Shown here one piece after another: positions 57,732 to 64,000 of a stretch of 64,000 nucleotides of DNA. The DNA comes from Theristus sp. LFF4_11 (taxonomy: Eukaryota; Nematoda; Chromadorea; Monhysterida; Xyalidae). Where the stretch lies: positions 202,403 to 266,402 of the forward strand of contig JASANC010004355.1 in the NCBI GenBank assembly GCA_030248135.1, written 5' to 3'. The first letter of the stretch is position 1, and each line of letters starts with the position of its first letter. Position numbers and translations under genes: made by a program. The notes beneath the pieces were generated by a model, which worked only from the letters and a program-made list of their open reading frames with translations, made no database searches and was not told the DNA's origin.

Positions 57732-58559
57732 TTCACTTCTATTTAGCGTGAGCGCTTTCTTAACGCATATTGCTAAGATAATGCATCCCATGTAGGCTAA
57801 ATTCGCATAACAAGCGATTAAGAGTATTTTAGTGAAGATGCCGATAGCTTCACGAATTGAAAGTAATCTGTAGCTTATTTCAGACTGAAATATTACAGCC
57901 AGCAATATAATGATAATCGATAAGGCCAATACACCCGGTAATGCGTTACGTAAGTCTGCGGTAGACGGCCCCATGTGAACAGACACGGCAATTATTAAAT
58001 AAACCCACAAAATATCTTTAAAGGACGCATCACTAAGGGCGAACCAGATACCCTGAAAGCTCTCGATGGAAACGGCCTCAAAGAATATAAACGAACTCAA
58101 TAAAGTCGAGAATCCACCGCTGATGACTTTCTCATTAATGGCTAAAAAGAGTTTGTTTACTTCTGGAAAGAAAACCATATTGGCGAGAAAGATAACGGCA
58201 GCGCCCATCAAAAGTGGCGCAATTCCAATAAAGAAACATCCACATATCTGATAAATAGTATTTCTGTACCCATGTTGAACGTAACCTAAAACACCTGTCT
58301 TTGGATCAGGAGCAAAGAGTTTCACTTGTGCCACTTCGTGACGAAAGAAAACAGCCAAAATGGCGTGAGATAATTCATGTATTGGAGTGCCGATAACAGC
58401 AGTGGGATAGAGGCTTTTAAATCCGAATTGTGTAACTAGGAGGTGTTTATTGAGTTTTTGTAGTCCATATAAGATTAGACTGAATGCAAAAACAACCCCA
58501 AATAAACTTGATAGCACTTCAATGCAAAATGAAAGAACGAGTGGAAAGTTAAAATACAT
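57717..58559 (-). CDS. Membrane metalloprotease, M50-like
   Basis: 280 aa with about six membrane segments. HELSHAILAV (HExxH at 61-65) lies within the second hydrophobic region, as in site-2-protease-type intramembrane enzymes. The second-motif Asp of M50 is not clearly visible (a LFAPDPKTGVLGY stretch follows). Might cut a membrane protein of the transfer or surface system; target unknown. Last gene of a three-gene unit. Confidence 0.65.
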   Translation of the reverse strand: MYFNFPLVLSFCIEVLSSLFGVVFAFSLILYGLQKLNKHLLVTQFGFKSLYPTAVIGTPIHELSHAILAVFFRHEVAQVKLFAPDPKTGVLGYVQHGYRNTIYQICGCFFIGIAPLLMGAAVIFLANMVFFPEVNKLFLAINEKVISGGFSTLLSSFIFFEAVSIESFQGIWFALSDASFKDILWVYLIIAVSVHMGPSTADLRNALPGVLALSIIIILLAVIFQSEISYRLLSIREAIGIFTKILLIACYANLAYMGCIILAICVKKALTLNRSENARA

Positions 58560-58565
58560 ATTAAT

Positions 58566-58970
58566 TTAAGTTCCGCTCTGCTCTGTTTCATTGGCCGGTA
58601 GTATTGGGTTACCTTCTAATAAAGCTGAAGACTTGGCTTTAAATTTTTCTATGACTTCCGGCGCTATACGATAATACTCATCAGAGTTGATAAAAATTAG
58701 CGCTTTCCCATCAACGTCTACAAAGAAGTTTTTACCCTCCAGTGCTGCTAGGCAAGCGCGAGCATCTTCTCTTCTTTCGGCTTCATTTGCATCATCTACT
58801 ACACCATATGATGCCTTAATGCAGCTCTCATAGTTTGACGGTTGCACTATTAAGCTACTGTCTACATCGTAGTTATGTGAAGGTGTCGTCATTACAATGT
58901 ACCCAATCGCGACAAGGCCAATAGCAACTAAACCAATAATCTTTCGCTGTTTAACGGTTAATGATTTCAT
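58566..58970 (-). CDS. Membrane-anchored periplasmic protein, 134 aa
   Basis: One N-terminal membrane segment (IIGLVAIGLVAIGYIVM), then a soluble part with two Cys (NYESCIKASY and RACLAALEG). The ATG overlaps the stop of the gene upstream. Not recognised. Confidence 0.65.
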   Translation of the reverse strand: MKSLTVKQRKIIGLVAIGLVAIGYIVMTTPSHNYDVDSSLIVQPSNYESCIKASYGVVDDANEAERREDARACLAALEGKNFFVDVDGKALIFINSDEYYRIAPEVIEKFKAKSSALLEGNPILPANETEQSGT

Positions 58971-59473
58971 TATTTTTTGTCCTTTTTATTCTTTTTGTTC
59001 TTATCTTCATCTTCATCGATTTCTGGATTGATAAATACGCTAAGGGAAGAACGGTTTACATCGACTCGAAGGTCATCGCGCTCTGGGTCAAAATCACTTT
59101 TACCTTCGTCGGTTAATTCGTCGTCTGGAGTGAGGTTCTTTAGGACATCGCTGCGGGTTGGCTCAGGAATAAATTGCACATCTACCCAGTTTTGTAATTC
59201 TTTGGAATATACAAATGTTCTATCAATATATTTACGCATTCGCGTGAATTCTTTAAGCGTGAAGATGGGCTCCTTGTCCTTCATCGCTTCAGGGTCGAAT
59301 AAGTCAGTTGCTTCAATCGGATCATCTTCAAATGCTTCATCAGGCGCATCGATGTTATCGCTGAAGAACATGTCGTAAATGGCTTTCAATAGCCATAACG
59401 CTAACAGCACTAGAATTATACTGAGGACAAAATTAACCAAGATACACCCACTCATAAAGTTGCTTTTGGTCAT
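58970..59473 (-). CDS. Membrane-anchored acidic protein, 167 aa
   Basis: Membrane segment (CILVNFVLSIILVLLALWLL), then an acidic stretch (DNIDAPDEAFEDDPIEATD), a short folded part (RMRKYIDRTFVYSKELQNWV) and a Lys/Asp-rich tail. First gene of a unit with the 134-aa protein and the M50-like protease. Confidence 0.65.
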   Translation of the reverse strand: MTKSNFMSGCILVNFVLSIILVLLALWLLKAIYDMFFSDNIDAPDEAFEDDPIEATDLFDPEAMKDKEPIFTLKEFTRMRKYIDRTFVYSKELQNWVDVQFIPEPTRSDVLKNLTPDDELTDEGKSDFDPERDDLRVDVNRSSLSVFINPEIDEDEDKNKKNKKDKK

Positions 59474-59598
59474 TATATTGACAATAAAACGGCCAAGAAA
59501 TCATTAACGACACAAAAAACGACGCTAAACAAACGAAGGGGAGGATGAAACCAAAATAAAATGTGTAATTAATTGGTGTAAATGTAGGTATAAAAATA

Positions 59599-62500
59599 GT
59601 GATAAACGCGCTAAAGAAAATCCTTCCTGCTTTTCTGCTCTCATTATCCGCAATGGGAGTGGCTGCGGATCAGAACATAGAAATAGAACAACAGGTAACC
59701 TTAGCTGTTGATAAGCAATTAGAGTTGCCTGATGGTAGTGCGTTGAGTATCGTTCGTACTGGGCCTCTGACTGATGACGCAGGCAACCTCCTGAAAGGTA
59801 GGCATCAACTATTTTTTACGAACAAAGCTGAAAGCACTATACCGGTCGTTGTAAACAATATTAATGTTTTGCCCGGAGAGACAGTAGAATTCACTGTAAA
59901 CCTATCATTAACATCCAATCGTTTATATTTTCCGATTTATCCAGCAGTGGCGGGAGCTGCCGGTGAGATCTTTTATGATATTAATCTTCCATCATTATCT
60001 ATAACCAACTGCCCAACAGAGTACACAGAGCTGCCATCAAACGCTTGTGAAAAAGTAGAAGTGGCTGCGGGTGAATACGTTTGTCCAGATACCTACACCA
60101 ATGCTGGTACAGAGTGTTCACTTGAAAAGACCATAACAATCAACAGCGCTTGTCCTATAGATTTCGCACTAATAGATGGGGAGTGCGTTAAAGAAGATAA
60201 GCTATCGGCCACAGAGAGCTGTGAGTCGGGCTATAGGCTAAACACCGATGGTCTATGTGAACAAAACGTTTTGTATCCTATGGAGTTCACCTGTCCAGAT
60301 GGTTATGCCCTAGATAGCAATAATGTATGTAAGCGCACTTATTCTATTGAACCCGGTGAAACGTGTTCTAGCGGCTATTTAAGAGTAGGCGAGCAATGTG
60401 AGCGCGTATTGGAACTTGCTGTTGGTGCTTGTGAAGCAGGCTTTGCCCTTAAGTCTGGTGAATGTTTCGAGCTTAAAGTTCCATTAGATGTGTGTCCACA
60501 TGGCTATACACAAGTGGGTGAAAACTGTGAGCTTATAGAAGCTAATACACCTACTTTGGACTGCCCAGCTGGTTATGCCCTCAATGCAGACAATCAATGT
60601 GTCGACAGAACAGAAATTTTAGTGTCGGGTGTTTCGTGCCCTCCGGACGCGGTAAATGATAATGGTGTTTGCAAGAAAATAGAGTTTTTTGAGCAGGAGG
60701 CTAAGTGCGGCACCGGACAATATTTTGATGGCTCAAAGTGTATTAAAGAGGTTGTTAAACCAATCCCTCAATGTCAGAAAGGATGGGTATTAATCGATGG
60801 TAATTGCTATGAGAAGCATGGCTATGAACTGATTTGCCCTGATGGCTTTACGTATGCTGATGACCACTGTGAGCGTGTTGATATCATTAACAAGCAACAA
60901 TGTCCCGACGGCTATACGTTTAATGAGCAAGAGCAGAACTGTTATAAAACTATTGTTGGCGATGCCATAGAAAGTTGCCCTCAAGAGTACGCCTTAGTTG
61001 ATGGCAAGTGTCAGCGTGAATCGGTACTGGACCCAGTAGGGTGTAGTACTGGACATGTTCTTAATGATGGGCGCTGCTACGACATTGTTCTAGTCGATTA
61101 TGTATGCCCAGATGGCTTTACTAAGAAAGCAGGTCAATGTGAAAAAGTTTCCATCACTGAAATCTCTTCTCGCTGCCCAGATGAATACAAAGAGGTAAAC
61201 GGGCAATGCGAGAAGCTAATCACTACTGATGCAGTACAAAGTTGTGCAACCCCCGGTTACTTTATTGAAAATGAGGAATGCTTAAAAGTCACGGAAGCTG
61301 CTGCTAAACAGTGCGAATCTGGCTATACCATGGTCGATGGCCTTTGCTATCGCACGCAAGAGCCGATGTACTTTTGTGACAATGATTTTGTGTTAAGTGC
61401 AGACAAAACTACATGTACCAAAGAGCAAGTCAAAGACGCATTCCAAACCTGCCCCGAAACCTTTGAAAATGTCGGTGGTGTTTGTGAAAGACGTTCTACT
61501 ATTACGCCTGAATTAGAGTGTCCAGTAGGTTATGAACCTGCAAATGGCCGATGCGAAATGCAGGTGGAGATTATTGCTTCACAATGTCCTGAAGGCGCGT
61601 TCTACAAGGAAGATGGTTCCTGTGCCGTCGTTAAAGAGTTAGTACAAACGTGCCCATCGAATATGACGCTAAAACAGGGTGCTTGTTATGAGCGTATCTT
61701 CAAAGCTAAAGATACCTGTAAGGCTGGGTTTGTATATAGTAACGGAGAGTGTTTCGAACTGCTTGGTAAAGAAAAAGTCTGTGAAGCAGGCCAAGAAGCT
61801 GTCACCGTAGGGGGAATTACTTTATGTAAAACTCCTGAAAGTAAAACGTTCTGTGCAGACGGTTTCTATTTTGACGGTAATACTTGCGTTAATAATGATG
61901 GAGAGAATCAGTCAAGGCAGGATTACTGCCCAGATGGATTTACTTATTCCAATCAAGGGGGTATTGAGCGCTGTACCTCAGATGAAAATCTCACATTAAC
62001 GAAAGCGTCGCTTTCGTGCCCAGAGGGGGCCACATCTGTTTCTAGTTCTGACTGTTTATCGCTATGCCCTGAAGGCTATCAAGATAATAACGGTACGTGC
62101 GAATCAGTTTCTATTGTCGACTTCGAATCTACGATATGTCTAGAAGGTGAGATGGTAGATGGCAGATGCTGGGTAAGCGAGTCAAGAAGCGCTGGCGTTT
62201 CTGGTTACATTTGCCCAATTGGAACAGAGAACGCGTCTCCTTATATCACTGACAGCACACAACGTCGTGGTTATTCAAAATCATGTTTGAAAACTATCAC
62301 CGCAAGTAAAGAACAAGTATGCATGAGCGACCTTGGTGTAACTGGTCCTGCTTGTGTAATTAACGGTTCAAGAGAATTTGTTGCTGCTGAGATTTGTCCT
62401 GAAGGGTTTGTCGTTAATAAAGATGGTGAGTGTGCTGTAGTAGAGCACGCCGACAATGCTTGCGATGGAGTCTCGTTTAATGGCCCGAATAGCTCATCGG

Positions 62501-64000
62501 TTGATACATATGTGAACCAAGAAGGTGCGTGCGTTTCATATGTGAAAGTTGAACAGCAAGAGGCATATGTGTGTCCCACTGGATTTAAGCCAGTATATAA
62601 CTATGACGGGCATGCATTACCCGCAGCGTTAAATCCCCAAAAGGTTGTAAACGAAGCAGTAAGCTCTGAGGTATGGACGGCATTCGAATCTCAGTGGTCA
62701 ACTGTTAATTTCATTAGCTCGACAAATGATGATTCGCATCAGGTGAAAGGCACTCCGAAGATTAGAGACTTCTTGTGTGTATCAGACACAGTTACGTTCA
62801 TTGAAGCTGACTTAGGTAAGTCACCTGAGCATACATTCAATGCAATCTTTGATGGTACAAAAGACTATGGTATTGAAGGGCAGTCATTGGTAGACAATGT
62901 TTCTGATATGGCTACTCGCTACCAAGGTAATTATGTGTCAGGAATCGATAGTGTTGGTGAAATTTATAATTATGAATTTCTAAAGGCTATTGTCCGAGGA
63001 AGCTCAAAGGCCAGTATAAGTGGTTACGCCCCATCCCTTTCAATTAACGGTAATAGTGGCATTACAATTCCTGCCCCCGGTACCGAAGAAATAAAAGAAT
63101 TTATTAAACTGTATCCTGTCCAAGGTCACGAGGATAAGTTCATTATTGCATCAATGCTGATGGCGGGTAATGTAGAAGGTCAAAGTCACGACGCTGGTGA
63201 CTATGTATCTCGTGCTATTCAATCTAATAAGCCAAGCATGATAGATATAGTTGGGGGCTGTAGCGTTAACAGTGAGAAGTTGGTTAATAACATAGCTTCA
63301 TACAACACTCCTCTGTACGACTTTATTACATCAGCTGGTGGTTTTGTTGTAGATACAGATTCGTTTGTAAATGAGCAAAATGAAGAGTCATGTTACATAA
63401 TTTATCAACACCAAGGCGCACTATCTAAACAATGTCCAAGCGGTATGAAAATGAACGCGCTTGGGCAATGCGAAACACTAAGTGGTATTCCTCAAGCTCA
63501 GTCTTGTGAAGCCATATCGCAGGTTAGCGTAGATTATAAATGCCCAGTAGGTACTCAGTTAGGTTCTGACGGTACAAGCTGTATAACGAAGACGTATTCA
63601 CCCGCATATTCCTGTGAAGTCGGCGAATATCAGTCGGAGACAGGCCTATGTGTTCGTAATGCTGAATGTAAAGACGGTTACAACGTATATGGTCAGCTTT
63701 GTGGTAAGCCAATTGATTGTAATGAGGTATTAGGGATAGAAGGTTCCACCTATGACCCTACAATGAATATATGCAGAAGCAAAAAACATAGAGAAAGTGC
63801 CATCACCACTACCGCTGTTCCTACTTGCGAGGAGGGTGAAGTGTTGGACCAAACTAATGCAATGTGTACCTACCCGTATGAAACTGCAACAGTTCCCGCA
63901 ACACTGGCGTGCTCTGCTGATCAGATAGAAGGTGATCAGTGTGTATCGGAAGTGGCTATTCCTGCTAGTGCTTCACAAAGTATAGAGTTATCGGAATTCA
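59599..64000 (+). CDS. Giant cysteine-rich secreted protein, 5' part (possible TraN-like adhesin)
   Basis: Opens at GTG 59599 after an upstream in-frame stop (59566) and is still open at the window end: at least 1467 codons. Signal peptide (LKKILPAFLLSLSAMGVAA). After a non-Cys domain (residues 24-135) come about 36 modules of roughly 24 aa of the type CPxGY...GxC, two Cys each. A Cys-poor globular domain (about 1010-1260) then gives way to more Cys modules. Around 90 Cys are visible in total. F-type TraN proteins are Cys-rich outer-membrane factors that stabilise mating pairs. The neighbourhood fits such a role but the length is far above F TraN. It could instead be a separate adhesin. Confidence 0.7.
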   Translation, partial: MINALKKILPAFLLSLSAMGVAADQNIEIEQQVTLAVDKQLELPDGSALSIVRTGPLTDDAGNLLKGRHQLFFTNKAESTIPVVVNNINVLPGETVEFTVNLSLTSNRLYFPIYPAVAGAAGEIFYDINLPSLSITNCPTEYTELPSNACEKVEVAAGEYVCPDTYTNAGTECSLEKTITINSACPIDFALIDGECVKEDKLSATESCESGYRLNTDGLCEQNVLYPMEFTCPDGYALDSNNVCKRTYSIEPGETCSSGYLRVGEQCERVLELAVGACEAGFALKSGECFELKVPLDVCPHGYTQVGENCELIEANTPTLDCPAGYALNADNQCVDRTEILVSGVSCPPDAVNDNGVCKKIEFFEQEAKCGTGQYFDGSKCIKEVVKPIPQCQKGWVLIDGNCYEKHGYELICPDGFTYADDHCERVDIINKQQCPDGYTFNEQEQNCYKTIVGDAIESCPQEYALVDGKCQRESVLDPVGCSTGHVLNDGRCYDIVLVDYVCPDGFTKKAGQCEKVSITEISSRCPDEYKEVNGQCEKLITTDAVQSCATPGYFIENEECLKVTEAAAKQCESGYTMVDGLCYRTQEPMYFCDNDFVLSADKTTCTKEQVKDAFQTCPETFENVGGVCERRSTITPELECPVGYEPANGRCEMQVEIIASQCPEGAFYKEDGSCAVVKELVQTCPSNMTLKQGACYERIFKAKDTCKAGFVYSNGECFELLGKEKVCEAGQEAVTVGGITLCKTPESKTFCADGFYFDGNTCVNNDGENQSRQDYCPDGFTYSNQGGIERCTSDENLTLTKASLSCPEGATSVSSSDCLSLCPEGYQDNNGTCESVSIVDFESTICLEGEMVDGRCWVSESRSAGVSGYICPIGTENASPYITDSTQRRGYSKSCLKTITASKEQVCMSDLGVTGPACVINGSREFVAAEICPEGFVVNKDGECAVVEHADNACDGVSFNGPNSSSVDTYVNQEGACVSYVKVEQQEAYVCPTGFKPVYNYDGHALPAALNPQKVVNEAVSSEVWTAFESQWSTVNFISSTNDDSHQVKGTPKIRDFLCVSDTVTFIEADLGKSPEHTFNAIFDGTKDYGIEGQSLVDNVSDMATRYQGNYVSGIDSVGEIYNYEFLKAIVRGSSKASISGYAPSLSINGNSGITIPAPGTEEIKEFIKLYPVQGHEDKFIIASMLMAGNVEGQSHDAGDYVSRAIQSNKPSMIDIVGGCSVNSEKLVNNIASYNTPLYDFITSAGGFVVDTDSFVNEQNEESCYIIYQHQGALSKQCPSGMKMNALGQCETLSGIPQAQSCEAISQVSVDYKCPVGTQLGSDGTSCITKTYSPAYSCEVGEYQSETGLCVRNAECKDGYNVYGQLCGKPIDCNEVLGIEGSTYDPTMNICRSKKHRESAITTTAVPTCEEGEVLDQTNAMCTYPYETATVPATLACSADQIEGDQCVSEVAIPASASQSIELSEF

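Overview
The window looks like part of a large conjugative plasmid from a marine gammaproteobacterium, most likely an Alteromonas relative. The plasmid call rests on an iteron-rich origin beside a Rep_3-type initiator, F-type type IV secretion genes (traV, traC) with several Dsb proteins, an SSB, and a long run of small unidentified genes on one strand. The host call rests on the chromosome-like porin and PstS-like pair, a GlyGly-CTERM secreted metalloprotease and the base composition. No rRNA, tRNA or CRISPR array was found. No relaxase or coupling protein is present, so the transfer module must continue outside the window.

Layout. From 1 to about 21 kb, mostly minus-strand genes: small hypotheticals, a DUF4942-type DNA methyltransferase (5183-7048), a tRNA-guanine-transglycosylase/DpdA-like protein (7494-8669), a large secreted metalloprotease (9446-13222), a TnpB-related protein (13503-15101), a C5-cytosine methyltransferase (15936-17378), a PP-loop (PAPS-reductase-like) protein (17817-18776) and a NERD-domain protein. 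From 21 to 23.5 kb lies the replication module: rep gene, a GATC-rich repeat patch and about 19 iterons in two opposed arrays. From 23.5 to 43 kb, again on the minus strand: a tnpB-only IS that has split a small gene, a secreted HNH nuclease, a GIY-YIG-like protein, SSB, a frameshifted PP-loop gene, DsbA, a porin with a PstS-like protein, and a PilZ-domain protein. From 43.9 to 49 kb: two unknown plus-strand genes, two small CsrA-like genes and a RecE-like exonuclease. From 49.2 to 64 kb is the transfer region: S49 peptidase, DsbC-like protein, TraV, TraC, a nuclease-fold protein, DsbC, a DsbD-like protein without its membrane core, an M50-like membrane protease, and the start of a giant cysteine-rich secreted protein that runs off the window end.

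How it fits together. At least 20 transcription units share one promoter type: TTGC-containing -35 box, exactly 15 bp, then a YATNNT-like -10 box. Many also carry a palindrome TGTC-N7-GACA upstream, at gaps that cluster near 12, 22, 32 and 42 bp, i.e. on one face of the helix. This points to a dedicated plasmid-wide activator controlling the modification enzymes, SSB, nucleases, DsbA and many small unknown genes, as one would expect for an establishment or anti-defence region. The promoters also settle several start codons. The Dsb set probably folds the cysteine-rich surface protein, which may be a TraN-like mating-pair factor.
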